DNA from: Theionarchaea archaeon
GTDB lineage: Archaea > Methanobacteriota_B > Thermococci > Methanofastidiosales > SZ-28-30
Assembly (NCBI GenBank): GCA_018992685.1
Contig: JACVGT010000019.1
Location: 1-64,000, forward strand
Direction of reading: 5' to 3'
Length of the DNA stretch: 64,000 nucleotides
This document shows positions 7,949 to 17,189 of this stretch, piece by piece (position 1 is the first letter of the stretch; each line of letters begins with the position of its first letter). Below the pieces are notes generated by a model that searched no databases, was not told the origin of the DNA, and saw only the letters and a list, made by a program, of their open reading frames with translations. Both the position numbers and the translations under genes were made by a program.

Positions 7949-8292
7949 AATAGATATTTACATATGACAATAAGAACTTTTTAGAAATCTTCACACTGGC
8001 CAAAAAAGATCAGGAATGGGCAATTTTCACCTGACAGGAGGAAGACGCGCACGAATGAGGGCAATAGAGGCTGGAATTCTGAGTATAAGGACGATTTGAG
8101 TCCACAGAAAGAATTCTTTCACCTGGTTCAAAGCCTCTGGGCACGGCTGTGCGTGGGGCCAAGAAAGACTTCCGCCTGCGTGAATACAGGGCACATTTCT
8201 CTCCTGTACAGACACATATCTTTTTATGGATCATATCCTATCTATCACTGATGGAATGCAGGGACCTGATATGAAACAAGGGAGAAGATACC
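7949..8292. other. Divergent intergenic region
   Basis: About 340 bp between the hydrogenase promoter and the flavin oxidoreductase gene. Short readings here lack ribosome-binding sites and plausible composition. A weak TATA-like TTTTTATG lies at about 8220-8228 for the plus-strand gene. I see no tRNA fold; the rest is unexplained. Confidence 0.4.
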
Positions 8293-8988
8293 ATGATATT
8301 CGAAACTGAAGTGAGAGAGATACTGACACGTGCCCCGGATGTCAGGAGCTTCAGATTCTCGAAGCCTGCCCAGTTCACCTACAAAGCAGGACAGTTCATG
8401 TTCATCACCATCCGGAAAGGGGAAGAAGAACTGCGGAAGCACTTCACCATATCCAGCAGTCCTACCGAAGACTTCCTGGAGTTCACCAAGAAGCTCACTG
8501 ACAGCGAGTTTTCCACAGCATTGCGGGCCAGTTCTCCTGGAGACTGGACGAGAATCGAGGGGCCTTTTGGGAAATTCACCTTTGAGAAAGAGTATGAAAA
8601 GAGTGCACTGCTCGCGGGAGGAATCGGAATCACTCCCATGAGGAGTATGGTGACGTACTGGTATGACACTGGCATGACATCAGACATCGTGCTGGTGCAT
8701 GGGTGTCGCACAGAAGCAGATATCGTGTTCAGAGAGGATTTTGAGAATATTCAGAGACACACTGAGAACCTGAGGGTTGTCTACTGCCTCACTGAACCCA
8801 TGCCGGGCTGGAAGGGATATTCCGGCAGAATTGATGCCCCTCTCATCAGGAAAGAGATTCCTGACTATCAAAAGCGAAGAATGTATCTGTGTGGTCCTCC
8901 AGCCATGGTGGAAACTATGGAACAGTTGCTCCGGGACATGAAGGTGCCTGTGCTGAACATCAAGAGGGAACAGTTCATGGGGTACTGA
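8293..8988 (+). CDS. FAD/NAD(P)-binding ferredoxin reductase-like oxidoreductase
   Basis: Protein of 231 residues with the ferredoxin-NADP reductase fold. An N-terminal FAD-binding barrel (YKAGQFMFI near 40, HFTISSSP near 55) is followed by the pyridine nucleotide domain (AGGIGITPMRSM near 112-123, YLCGPPAMVETM near 200). It should move electrons between NAD(P)H and a protein or flavin partner. No [2Fe-2S] domain is fused, so the redox partner is separate and unknown. Divergence from the hydrogenase suggests, without proving, a link to that system. GGGAGAAG precedes the ATG by 5 nt. Confidence 0.8.
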   Translation: MIFETEVREILTRAPDVRSFRFSKPAQFTYKAGQFMFITIRKGEEELRKHFTISSSPTEDFLEFTKKLTDSEFSTALRASSPGDWTRIEGPFGKFTFEKEYEKSALLAGGIGITPMRSMVTYWYDTGMTSDIVLVHGCRTEADIVFREDFENIQRHTENLRVVYCLTEPMPGWKGYSGRIDAPLIRKEIPDYQKRRMYLCGPPAMVETMEQLLRDMKVPVLNIKREQFMGY

Positions 8989-9105
8989 CGCAACCTTCTC
9001 CGTTACAGAAGACTCGTTTCTTCCTCTAATGCCTTCTTTATCGGTATAAATAGAAATGAATTGGATTGATCGTCCTGATCTGTCCTCCATGCCATTGAAT
9101 GAAAA

Positions 9106-9123
9106 CCGAAAGATTTATAAATA
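9106..9123 (+). promoter_or_regulatory. Thermosome promoter
   Basis: CCGAAAG (BRE-like) followed by ATTTATAAAT, a strong archaeal promoter; the start site is predicted near 9143, leaving a leader of about 40 nt with GAGGTGAT before the ATG. Confidence 0.75.
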
Positions 9124-9182
9124 AGTTACCCTAACGTCAAGTAAAGGTAATTGATTTTGCGAGATTCTAGAGGTGATAAAAA

Positions 9183-10790
9183 ATGGCTGATATTCGACAA
9201 GGCGAAATAATGAAAGAAGGCACACAACGCATTGTGGCCAGAGACGCACAGAGAATAAACATTCTGGCTGGCAGAATAGTGGCAGAAACGGTGCGAACCA
9301 CACTGGGACCCAAGGGAATGGATAAAATGCTTGTAGATTCATTGGGAGATGTGGTTATCACCAATGACGGAGCCACCATTCTTGATGAGATGGATATTGC
9401 TCATCCTGCAGCCAAAATGATTGTGGAAGTAGCAAAGACAGTAGATAACGAGGTTGGCGATGGAACGACCAGTGCTGCTATCCTGGCTGGCGAACTGCTC
9501 AAGAAAGCAGAGGAACTGCTGGACCAGAAGATTCATGCCACAGTCATAGCCAAGGGGTACCGGCTGGCTGCCGACAAAGCAGAGAAAATCCTGGATGAGA
9601 TTTCCATTAAAGCCAACGATGAAGACTTCAAGAAAGTCGCTGTTACCACTCTCACGGGAAAGGGCGCTGAAGTAGGAAGAGACTATCTGGCTGATATGTC
9701 GGTGAAAGCTGTGAAAGCAGTAGAGCAGGACGGGAAGGTGGACCTTGACGACATCAAACTGGAGAAAAAAGAAGGCGGAAGCCTTGAGGATTCTGAAATT
9801 ATAGAAGGAATCACCATCGACAAGGAAGTCGTCCACGCGGGCATGCCCAAGAAGGTCCAAGACGCAAAGATTGCCCTGATCAATGCAGCAATTGAAGTGG
9901 AAAAGACAGAGACAGACGCCAAGATAAATATATCAAGCCCTGACCAGCTGCAGATGTTCCTGGACCAGGAAGAGAAAATACTCAAAGACATGGCAGACAA
10001 GATTGCAGCATCAGGAGCCACGGCGGTGTTCTGCCAGAAGGGAATTGATGATCTGGCTCAGCACTATCTGGCCAAGCATGGCATTCTGGCAGCACGTAGA
10101 GTGAAGAAAAGTGACATGGAGAAACTGGCAAAAGCAACAGGAGGCAGGGTTGTCACCAATGTCAATGAATTGACCGAGAAAGACCTGGGCAAAGCAGGAC
10201 TGGTTGAGGAACGGAAGATTGCAAAGGATGAACTCATCTTTGTGGAAAAATGTGTCAATCCCAAGGCAATCACAGTCCTTCTGCGCGGAGGCACGAAACA
10301 CGTGGTAGAAGATCTGGAACGATCCATGCACGATGCAGTCAGTGTAGTGGCTGCCGTTGCCAGGGACCCGCGGGTCATGGCCGGTGGCGGAGCAGCTGAA
10401 ATGGAACTGGAAAAGAGATTGTCAGAATATGCTGGTTCAGTGGGTGGCAGAGAACAGCTGGCCATCAAAGCCTTTGCTGAGGCAATGGAAATTATTCCAC
10501 GGAGTCTGGCTGAAAACGCAGGACTGGATCCTGTGGACATGATCGTCAAGCTGAGATCACAGCATGGCAAGAAAGGAGGAGAAACCTTCGGTCTGGATGT
10601 GTTCAAGGGAGACGTTGCCAACATGTACAGCCAGGGAGTGCTGGAGCCTCGAAAGGTCAAAGAGCAGGCCATAAAATCAGCCTCCGAAGCTGCAGTCATG
10701 ATCCTCAGGATTGATGACATTATTGCTGCTTCAGAACTGAAGAGCAGCAGAGGGCCTCCAGGTGGAGGCGAATCTGAAGACTTTGACTAG
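9183..10790 (+). CDS. ths: Thermosome (group II chaperonin) subunit
   Basis: ATP-dependent protein-folding chaperonin of 535 residues, forming a double ring with built-in lid. It shows [26 protein letters not shown] (phosphate binding), [15 protein letters not shown] (catalytic aspartate) and a late GGGAAEMEL segment. The C-terminus is acidic and glycine-containing, ending in EDFD. Length is typical. AGGTGAT lies 5 nt before ATG. It has its own strong promoter and a terminator downstream, so it is monocistronic. Confidence 0.97.
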   Translation: MADIRQGEIMKEGTQRIVARDAQRINILAGRIVAETVRTTLGPKGMDKMLVDSLGDVVITNDGATILDEMDIAHPAAKMIVEVAKTVDNEVGDGTTSAAILAGELLKKAEELLDQKIHATVIAKGYRLAADKAEKILDEISIKANDEDFKKVAVTTLTGKGAEVGRDYLADMSVKAVKAVEQDGKVDLDDIKLEKKEGGSLEDSEIIEGITIDKEVVHAGMPKKVQDAKIALINAAIEVEKTETDAKINISSPDQLQMFLDQEEKILKDMADKIAASGATAVFCQKGIDDLAQHYLAKHGILAARRVKKSDMEKLAKATGGRVVTNVNELTEKDLGKAGLVEERKIAKDELIFVEKCVNPKAITVLLRGGTKHVVEDLERSMHDAVSVVAAVARDPRVMAGGGAAEMELEKRLSEYAGSVGGREQLAIKAFAEAMEIIPRSLAENAGLDPVDMIVKLRSQHGKKGGETFGLDVFKGDVANMYSQGVLEPRKVKEQAIKSASEAAVMILRIDDIIAASELKSSRGPPGGGESEDFD

Positions 10791-10794
10791 ACAT

Positions 10795-10833
10795 TCTTTT
10801 CACTTTTTTCTTTCTCGTTTTCTCTTTCTCAGG
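10795..10833 (+). terminator. Thermosome terminator
   Basis: T-rich run (CTTTTCACTTTTTTCTTTC and further TTTTC blocks) directly after the stop codon, facing the end of the minus-strand DUF2318 gene. Confidence 0.6.
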
Positions 10834-10837
10834 TTTT

Positions 10838-11332
10838 TCAGGCAAACATCTCTCTTCTCTCTTCCAGGTCTCGTGTCCTAATAACCAGGTATCCATCCTC
10901 CACGTAGCTTGGGAGATATCCCGGCCAGCATCCTCCAGGATTCACGTTCTTGGTTCCGAGGCCAGAAATCTCATATCTATTTCCACAGTTATTGCAGATC
11001 ATGAATGATCCAGTCTGGGAATATCCCTTGCTCGACCTGTAGCAGACATCACACGCGTCAAGCCCTGTCCTGATGCTCCCGTCGTTAGCTCTCACCGCGA
11101 AATACTTCACCAGAACTCCTCCCGCATTGTATTCATACCACTGAGCAATTTCCGATACCTCGGAAAGTGGAATTCTCACTGATTCCTCTGTGGGAGGTGA
11201 AACGTCTGAATCAAAAGGTTGCGCATATACCAGGACTAGTGCTGTACCTGCACAGATGACGATTCCCAGAAGGTACATGAAAGCCCTGCTGGTACTTGAT
11301 CTGTCCTTCTTCTTTTCTCGTGCCGGTTCCAT
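10838..11332 (-). CDS. DUF2318 membrane-anchored Fe-S/metal protein
   Basis: Protein of 164 residues. A basic N-terminus and one membrane helix (about 17-38) precede an exported domain with DACDVCY, FMICNNCGNRYEI and NPGGCWP, the DUF2318 cysteine pattern of two CxxC pairs plus GGCWP. Family members are described as Fe-S containing membrane proteins near metal transport genes; the reaction is unknown. GAGGTGAT lies just before ATG. It sits 80 bp downstream of the HMA membrane protein, probably in the same transcript, and likely works with it in metal handling. Confidence 0.75.
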   Translation of the reverse strand: MEPAREKKKDRSSTSRAFMYLLGIVICAGTALVLVYAQPFDSDVSPPTEESVRIPLSEVSEIAQWYEYNAGGVLVKYFAVRANDGSIRTGLDACDVCYRSSKGYSQTGSFMICNNCGNRYEISGLGTKNVNPGGCWPGYLPSYVEDGYLVIRTRDLEERREMFA

Positions 11333-11412
11333 TTCATCACCTCACAATGGCTCTCTCGTGAGCCCGCGTTGTCCCACCATGATATCACTCCTCATCAGGG
11401 TTCTGTATGTTC

Positions 11413-12246
11413 TCATGGGGTTCCCTCATCCATCACCGTGGTTTCGTAGACCTGGAACACCTCCAGAGAAAGCATTTCCTGGAGACTCGTCTCAGAGCTG
11501 TCATACCCAATGTTAAAATAATGGGGAAATCCGAACTGTATGGTAGCCACCCCGGGCAGTGACCTCAGCTCCTCAGATATGAGGGGAGCATGGCCCGGGC
11601 ATGGGATGTCAACACTCATGCGCACAAAGGAGAGAGCGTGAATGTCGCTGGCTGGTCCAATCCCCTGTACAGAAGCGATAGAAGCATTTGCCAGGAGCGG
11701 AAACACCACCATGAAGAAGAGGATGTTAACGCCAGCTGTGGAAGAGTACATGAGTGAGAGGTATTTCCACTTTCTCCTGATTCCTGAAGGAGAGAGAATA
11801 CCATTGGTTCTCAGATATATAACTGAGGACAGGGTGGCAAATCCCAGTGACATTGCTACAAGGATGTGAAAGAAGTATGGGTTCATGAGAAGTGGCCTGA
11901 AAAGGTTCATGGCCGCTGTTGCTCCCGTCACAGACGCTGCAATGAAGGCTATACACCCCGTGTGAGGAAGCAACCCATATACAATTCCTTTGGCGAATCC
12001 GGTTCTTGTGCTGCTGTCTGTATCATCAACAGTATATCCCAGAGAAGAGATTTCAGATGTGATCTCCTCCGGAGTAATCTCGTCGGGATCAAATGTGATG
12101 ACTGCGTTGTTCTCAGAGAGACGCACCTTGACGCTTTTCACTCCTGTGCAGAGGCCTATCTTTGATTCGATCAGTCTCTGGCAGCTAGCGCAGTGCATAC
12201 CCTTGATGACAAAAACCTGCGAGACTGGTGGTCTATCATGGTTCAT
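11413..12246 (-). CDS. HMA-domain membrane protein, putative heavy-metal transporter
   Basis: Protein of 277 residues. An N-terminal heavy-metal-associated domain (about 8-75) has the GMHCASC metal site. A membrane part of four or so helices (about 85-195) includes LLPHTGCIAFI. A C-terminal domain of about 65 residues begins CPGHAPLISEEL and looks like a second HMA-type fold with C-P-G-H in place of CxxC. No P-type ATPase motif is present, so this is not CopA. I infer binding and transfer of Cu, Hg or a similar ion. No clear TATA precedes it; a 14-bp palindrome lies 39 bp upstream. Confidence 0.65.
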   Translation of the reverse strand: MNHDRPPVSQVFVIKGMHCASCQRLIESKIGLCTGVKSVKVRLSENNAVITFDPDEITPEEITSEISSLGYTVDDTDSSTRTGFAKGIVYGLLPHTGCIAFIAASVTGATAAMNLFRPLLMNPYFFHILVAMSLGFATLSSVIYLRTNGILSPSGIRRKWKYLSLMYSSTAGVNILFFMVVFPLLANASIASVQGIGPASDIHALSFVRMSVDIPCPGHAPLISEELRSLPGVATIQFGFPHYFNIGYDSSETSLQEMLSLEVFQVYETTVMDEGTP

Positions 12247-12284
12247 GGAGGTGGTACTGCTGAAACAGCTCTTGAGTTCTTGTG

Positions 12285-12298
12285 TGAAACTAGTTTCA
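12285..12298. promoter_or_regulatory. Palindrome upstream of HMA gene (operator candidate)
   Basis: TGAAACTAGTTTCA is a perfect 14-bp palindrome between the winged-helix gene and the HMA gene. It would suit a dimeric metal-responsive repressor. The binding protein is unknown. Confidence 0.45.
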
Positions 12299-12373
12299 TA
12301 CTCGCTTTCAGGAATGCACAGTACAGGGAGAGGGTTCCAGCCACGGGGCTATGAATGCGAACAATCTCAGATA

Positions 12374-12387
12374 CGACACGCGTGTCG
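12374..12387. other. Palindrome after winged-helix gene
   Basis: CGACACGCGTGTCG is a perfect 14-bp palindrome starting 6 bp past the stop of the winged-helix gene. It could be a small hairpin ending or processing that transcript, or a second operator; no T-run follows. Confidence 0.35.
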
Positions 12388-12392
12388 GGCCA

Positions 12393-12878
12393 TCACTGTC
12401 TCAGGATAATCATGTTACTCATTCCACGTCTTCTCCTCTCAATGAGATGTCTCCCTTCCAGCTTGTCAAGAACTCGACTGACCTTTGCCTTGTTGAATTG
12501 CGCTCTATCCACCAAATCTGATTGGAATATTACCCCCTGGGCTTCAATGATGTTCTGGAGCAGAGTCCTCTCGTCGGGGCTGAGCATGTTCATAACCTGA
12601 GTGTAGTCTTTTGGTGCTGTTGTCTCAAGGAGGTTTAAGGAACGTGGATTCGCCTCCTTTCCTGTGAACGTTAGATACAACCCTATTACTGCCACGAACC
12701 CCATGATTCCAGTACTGATATTGGTCTGGAAATCAATCGTGTCCCACATGGGACAATCAGGTCCATGAGTGCACACACTGTTGACAATAGCTGCCATGGC
12801 TCCGTTAAATGAGAAGATTATGAAGCCCATCAATGCAGCAATTCCAATTATCAGGATTCCGGCTGATTTGTTGTTCAT
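12393..12878 (-). CDS. Membrane-anchored winged-helix regulator (MarR-like)
   Basis: Protein of 161 residues with two N-terminal membrane helices separated by a short loop with two cysteines (SVCTHGPDCP), then a cytoplasmic winged helix (about 95-161: LSPDERTLLQNIIEAQG, KAKVSRVLDKLEGRHLIERRR). The loop could sense an extracytoplasmic signal, perhaps metal, given the HMA and DUF2318 genes downstream. TATA (ATTTAAAT near 12902-12908) lies about 27 bp before ATG, so the mRNA is probably leaderless. Confidence 0.7.
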   Translation of the reverse strand: MNNKSAGILIIGIAALMGFIIFSFNGAMAAIVNSVCTHGPDCPMWDTIDFQTNISTGIMGFVAVIGLYLTFTGKEANPRSLNLLETTAPKDYTQVMNMLSPDERTLLQNIIEAQGVIFQSDLVDRAQFNKAKVSRVLDKLEGRHLIERRRRGMSNMIILRQ

Positions 12879-13138
12879 ACGTTGATACCTAAGATACTAT
12901 TATTTAAATGCTTCGGTAAACCCTATCAAATCATATATGTGCCTAAGTCCACAGATTAGAAGCTATAGCATATAATCTATTGGAGAGTATTATTATCATC
13001 AGTGAGGAGGCAGGTGGAATCGACTTCGTAGGGACTGAGTTGCCCTGCCGGAGAATGGGTGGACGGGGATAAGGCTGCAAGAAGACGGTTCTGTACCGAT
13101 GATACAAACCTTTATCTCCTGTATTCTGAAGTCTCCCC

Positions 13139-14539
13139 ATGGATCTTGTACTTCACAATGGGACTATTTTAACCATGACAGAAAAGAGTGCCAATGCAGT
13201 TGCTGTGTGCAATGGAAGAATCAGAAAATTTGAACGAGTGCCGGCCCAGGAAGAAATCGACCTGGAAGGAAAAACGCTCATCCCTGGATTCATTGACTGC
13301 CACACTCATTTCGTGTCCATGGGGATGAGACTGTCAAATGTTGACCTGTCGGACACCAGGAACCTGCAGGAAGCAGTCTCACGACTGGAAAAGAGGGCCA
13401 GTGAGACTGAACGTGACAGGTGGGTCCTGGGATTTAGCTGGGACGAGAGCATGTGGCCGGAGAGGAGATGGTTGTCCCCGGAAGATCTGGCAGGAATCGA
13501 AAATCCTGTGTGTGCCATGCGCATTGACGGTCACATGGCTGTGCTCAATCCAGCAGGAAAGAAAGCACTCCATAGAGAGGAGGGATATCTCTTTGAGGAG
13601 GACCTCTTTTATGTCAGTGAAATAAAGGCTGATCAGGATTTGGAGCAGGCCTTTGAGGCAGCCCTCTCTCTGGCCCACAGAGAAGGAGTCACTTCAATTC
13701 ACGACAACCCCATGGACATTAAGACGTTTCTGCTCTATCAGAAAATGAAGAGTAGAGACCTGCGCATTTACATAAATCTGCCTGCCTCAGTCCTGGATGC
13801 CATGAACCAGCTCAACCTGAGGACCGGATTTGGTGACGAATGGCTGCGGATAGGAGGAATCAAGATTTTCACTGATGGATCCATTGGGGCGAAAACTGCA
13901 GCACTGTCCTTTCCTTACAGAAATGAAGAAACCAAGGGACTCCTGGTCTATTCCGATCAGGAAATGACTTCCATTCTGGAAAAGGCACATCCCAATCAGA
14001 CTGCCGTCCATGCAATTGGAGACAGAGCGATCGAACAGGTCATTACCTGTTCAGTGCCTGGAAAGGAAAGCAGGAACCGTATTGAACACGCAGAGCTGGT
14101 ACGAGACCATCACATACCCACGATCAAGGAACTGGGGTTGCTCCTCTCCATGCAGCCTAACTTCTTCCAGTGGTCTCATCCTGGCGGGTTGTATGATGAT
14201 CGGTTTGGCACAGGGCTGGATAACAGAATGAGAACCCTCACGGAAGCTGGGATACCTATTGTATTCGGGTCAGATTGTATGCCTTTCTCTCCTCTTTACG
14301 GCATCGAACAGGCTACAAAGGCGCCATTTGAGGAGCAGAGGCTGACAGCAATGGAAGCTCTGGCCATGTACACAAGAGAGGCAGCCTACGCTTCTTTCGA
14401 AGAGGACATAAAAGGAACCATAGAGAAGGGAAAAGTTGCTGACTTCGTAGTGCTGTCAGATGACCCCAGAGAGGTAGATATCTCTTCCATAAAGGTGGAA
14501 ATGACCATTGTGGGTGGAAAGGTGGTGTACCGGCAGTAG
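13139..14539 (+). CDS. Amidohydrolase of the YtcJ family
   Basis: Metal-dependent hydrolase of 466 residues. It has the N-terminal IPGFIDCHTHF (HxH metal site near 60), the amidohydrolase-3 elements IKIFTDGSIGAKTA, VHAIGDRAI and RIEHAEL, the catalytic aspartate in FGSDCMPF, and a C-terminal strand typical of the composite domain (VADFVVLSDDP). It likely hydrolyses an amide or N-acyl bond; the substrate cannot be inferred from the neighbours. TATA-like CCTTTATC at about 13109-13116 sits 25-30 bp before ATG and no SD is present, so the message is probably leaderless. Confidence 0.85.
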   Translation: MDLVLHNGTILTMTEKSANAVAVCNGRIRKFERVPAQEEIDLEGKTLIPGFIDCHTHFVSMGMRLSNVDLSDTRNLQEAVSRLEKRASETERDRWVLGFSWDESMWPERRWLSPEDLAGIENPVCAMRIDGHMAVLNPAGKKALHREEGYLFEEDLFYVSEIKADQDLEQAFEAALSLAHREGVTSIHDNPMDIKTFLLYQKMKSRDLRIYINLPASVLDAMNQLNLRTGFGDEWLRIGGIKIFTDGSIGAKTAALSFPYRNEETKGLLVYSDQEMTSILEKAHPNQTAVHAIGDRAIEQVITCSVPGKESRNRIEHAELVRDHHIPTIKELGLLLSMQPNFFQWSHPGGLYDDRFGTGLDNRMRTLTEAGIPIVFGSDCMPFSPLYGIEQATKAPFEEQRLTAMEALAMYTREAAYASFEEDIKGTIEKGKVADFVVLSDDPREVDISSIKVEMTIVGGKVVYRQ

Positions 14540-14872
14540 ATTGCATCATTCTTCCTTTTTCCTGGAGATCTGCAGAGATCTGCTTTCGGGAACAGGTGAG
14601 TACAGTGGTTGATCACTACCGAGACGTGGAATGGTCATTGGGAACGGGGAAATCCCGATTCTTTATTTATCCACCGTAAACTGAATGCCCCGAGGAGTAC
14701 ATGCAGCACATTCTTCAGGCAGGAGAGTGACGTCAATCACGAATCCCGTCTGCAGAAAGAAAAAAGACGGGAAAAAGAAAAGATTAATAAAGTGTCGAAA
14801 AAAAAAGATCACTAGAGATTGTTCTCGCAGCAGGGATCACCCTACTGCAGCTTGAAAAAGAGGTGTCATGAA
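14540..14872 (+). other. Intergenic region with short tandem repeat and promoter
   Basis: A T-rich stretch near 14551-14561 may end the amidohydrolase transcript. It is followed by two adjacent copies of GAGATCTGC (14564-14582). An AT-rich promoter-like GATTAATAAAG lies near 14782 for the zinc-ribbon gene. I see no gene here; the short reading at 14609-14815 has no SD and poor composition. Confidence 0.4.
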
Positions 14873-15262
14873 ATGGCTCTACAAGACCCAGACAGCATGG
14901 AGGAATTGGTGTACTTCACCAACAGGGACCTTGAAGAGGGAGGACAGGTGACGTGCTGGGTACGGAGAAGAGAATGCCCCAAATGCGGTCAGGGACTGAT
15001 GGGGAAGCCCCGGAATGAAAAAACAGGTGAAATCAAAGTGCGGGCGCGGAAGTATGTGTGTCCAGACTGTGGGCTTACCATGGACAAGAAGCAGTATGAG
15101 GAAACGCTCACTGCAGAGATCAGATATACGTGCCCCCACTGTGGAACCCAGGGGGAAACCACTGCTCCCTTCAAGAGAAAGAAGATCAAAGGGGTTGAAA
15201 CTCTGCGCATCGCCTGTGAGACGTGTGGTGGGACTATCGATATTACCAAGAAACTGGCCTGA
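14873..15262 (+). CDS. Double zinc-ribbon protein
   Basis: Soluble protein of 129 residues with four CxxC knuckles: CPKCG, CPDCG, CPHCG and CETCGG, enough for two zinc ribbons. Spacing resembles small archaeal nucleic-acid or transcription-related proteins, but I do not recognise the family. The start is ATG 14873 with AGAGGTGTC upstream; the longer reading adds 18 unlikely residues. Confidence 0.7.
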   Translation: MALQDPDSMEELVYFTNRDLEEGGQVTCWVRRRECPKCGQGLMGKPRNEKTGEIKVRARKYVCPDCGLTMDKKQYEETLTAEIRYTCPHCGTQGETTAPFKRKKIKGVETLRIACETCGGTIDITKKLA

Positions 15263-15364
15263 TCTTTCCAGCAGCACAGAAATCAGCCCTTCGTGGAAGT
15301 GGGGATCGGTCACGCGATGTCTGAAAGCCCACCCACACAGTGGGCCATACCAGGAAGAGATAAA

Positions 15365-15856
15365 TTAGAACTTTTCCAGGATGTAGATTTTCTTGACCTT
15401 CTTGCCTTCAAATTCCACTCCTTCTTTCTCCAGAATCGTTCTCTTGAGATCAACCCCGCCACCGAATCCAGTCAAACTCCTGTCTGAACCGATGACACGA
15501 TGACAGGGTACCAGAAAAGGGACAGGATTGGAATGCAGGGCCTGTCCGACAGCTCTGAAGGCTCTGCTCCCTATCTTCTCTGCCACTCCCTTGTAGGTAG
15601 TGACTCTGCCCTTGGGTATTTTCTGAACTGCTTCATAGATAGCTCTCTGGAAAGGAGTCCCTGAAATCTCGAAAGGGTAAGAGAAGACCTCTCCCTGCTC
15701 CACCCAGGCTCTAACCTTCTCGGCAAGAACCTGCGCTTTCTGTGAGGGATCCAGTGGATGACCAGTGGGGGGTGTACCAATGAGAATCTTGTGGATTTTT
15801 TCGTTCATGACAACAGAAAAGGTTGTGCCATCCACCGTAACAGTACCGACATTCAT
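15365..15856 (-). CDS. ogt: Methylated-DNA--protein-cysteine methyltransferase
   Basis: DNA repair protein of 163 residues that removes O6-alkyl groups from guanine by transfer to its own cysteine. The active site PCHRVIGSD lies near residue 127, followed by LTGFGGGVDLKRTILEKEG. The DNA-binding helix (TTYKGVAEKIG, RAVGQALHSNP) is intact. The start ATG at 15856 lies about 25 bp after a TATA element (GTTTAAAAA), giving a leaderless message; the longer reading would start upstream of the promoter. Confidence 0.92.
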   Translation of the reverse strand: MNVGTVTVDGTTFSVVMNEKIHKILIGTPPTGHPLDPSQKAQVLAEKVRAWVEQGEVFSYPFEISGTPFQRAIYEAVQKIPKGRVTTYKGVAEKIGSRAFRAVGQALHSNPVPFLVPCHRVIGSDRSLTGFGGGVDLKRTILEKEGVEFEGKKVKKIYILEKF

Positions 15857-16028
15857 GAGAGTTCTCGGTAACAGTCTTTTTAAACTTTGAGATTTTTCAT
15901 GCCTGTCTGAATGCACCGGACGCCAACACAGGTGCCGACACTGAACGGTGAAGTTTCTCCCGGGGCCAATGGCTTCCTGATGCAGTCATATCCAGAATCT
16001 TTATATATACTCAAAATTGGGTATCATC

Positions 16029-16676
16029 ATGTTGGAAATCCTCATGGAGCTGGCAAAGCTCAATGGACCAAAAGGAATCACGATTACCACTCATCAGATA
16101 GGGCAGATGCTGGGCTGCTCTCAGCAGACAGCCTCACGAAAGCTCATTGACCTGGAAGAGAAAGGACTCATCAAGAGGCGGAGAACTATCAAGGGACAGA
16201 AGATCAGATTGACCGGAAAAGGAACAAGTCTCCTCAGAGAGTACTATATCCAGCTCCGCAGCATCTTCGAGGAGCGTGAAGCTGTAACTGTCAAAGGGCA
16301 ACTGGTGTCAGGAATGGGTGAGGGTCACTACTACATCTCTCGAAAAGGCTACACAGACCAATTTGAGGAAAAACTGGGATTCCGCCCCTTCCCCGGAACA
16401 CTGAACCTTCTCCTTGAACGTGAACATGATCTGGTGGTCAGAGAAATGCTGGACAACTGCCCGTATGTCAAGATCGAGGGATTCGAAGACGAGGGAAGAA
16501 CCTTTGGGGCTGTCAAGTGCTATCCCGTGTCCATCGGCAGGGTGCAAGGTGCAATTCTCTCTCCCTTGAGAACCCATCATCCCAAGAACGTCGTTGAGAT
16601 AATTGCTCCCGTGTGTCTGAGAAAGGAACTGGGCCTCCGTGATGGGGAGGACGTCATCGTCAAAGTGTTCGTGTAG
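16029..16676 (+). CDS. ribK: CTP-dependent riboflavin kinase with N-terminal winged helix
   Basis: Archaeal RibK phosphorylates riboflavin to FMN using CTP. The protein has 215 residues: an HTH domain (about 1-75, MLGCSQQTASRKLIDLEEKGLI) and the DUF120 kinase domain with GMGEGHYYISRKGY and LGFRPFPGTLNLLL. The fused regulator domain is common in euryarchaeal RibK and could make it a self-regulator. TTTATATATA at 16000-16009 is about 25 bp before ATG 16029, so the transcript is leaderless; the upstream TTG lies before the predicted start site. Confidence 0.92.
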   Translation: MLEILMELAKLNGPKGITITTHQIGQMLGCSQQTASRKLIDLEEKGLIKRRRTIKGQKIRLTGKGTSLLREYYIQLRSIFEEREAVTVKGQLVSGMGEGHYYISRKGYTDQFEEKLGFRPFPGTLNLLLEREHDLVVREMLDNCPYVKIEGFEDEGRTFGAVKCYPVSIGRVQGAILSPLRTHHPKNVVEIIAPVCLRKELGLRDGEDVIVKVFV

Positions 16677-16820
16677 GTGGAAGTGTCTGACAGGAAATGC
16701 TGCCTGTCTTAGATGTCAGAAGGAAGATTTCTCCTCTCATTACTCTCCTGCAATAGAATCAGAATTTCCTGCACCTCCATCCTTCGAAACCTTTATATTT
16801 CTGGATTCCATGCATATGAC

Positions 16821-17189
16821 ATGGAAATCCAATCTGTCATTGACACTATTGTTGACGCTCTGACTGGGTTCTATGAGTTCATTGTAGCTCACCCCCTGTA
16901 CATCGCTATCATTGTGATTGCAGTCATTGTGTATGCTGCTGTCAGTCATCTCTTCTTCAGAATGAAAGGCTACCAGCCCAGAGAGAAGACCCTGTGTACT
17001 CTTTCCATTGCCGGAAAGGAACGATCACTGGAATACCTGAGAGATTTCACCCACATGTCACCTCAGCAAATTGAAGCAATAGAACACTTGCGGGAACATG
17101 AACCGGTGCCAATAGCAGCTATGGCTAAACGATTTGGAAAGGACAGTATTGAGGAGCTTGTCCGGAGAGAGTATATCATTCTCAAATGA
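16821..17189 (+). CDS. Small membrane protein with C-terminal helical domain
   Basis: Protein of 122 residues with an N-terminal amphipathic stretch, one membrane helix (about 22-45) and a soluble C-terminal domain (SPQQIEAIEHLREHEP, AAMAKRFGKDSIEELVRREYI) that may fold as a winged helix. The family is not recognised. TTTATATTT at 16791-16799 is about 25 bp before ATG 16821, so leaderless. Its 3' end overlaps the convergent DUF835 gene by 8 bp. Confidence 0.6.
   Translation: MEIQSVIDTIVDALTGFYEFIVAHPLYIAIIVIAVIVYAAVSHLFFRMKGYQPREKTLCTLSIAGKERSLEYLRDFTHMSPQQIEAIEHLREHEPVPIAAMAKRFGKDSIEELVRREYIILK

Noticed and set aside
8125-8165. Possible tRNA T-arm (GGTTCAAA) in the divergent intergenic region
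   Set aside because: No matching T-stem, acceptor stem or anticodon arm could be found on either strand.
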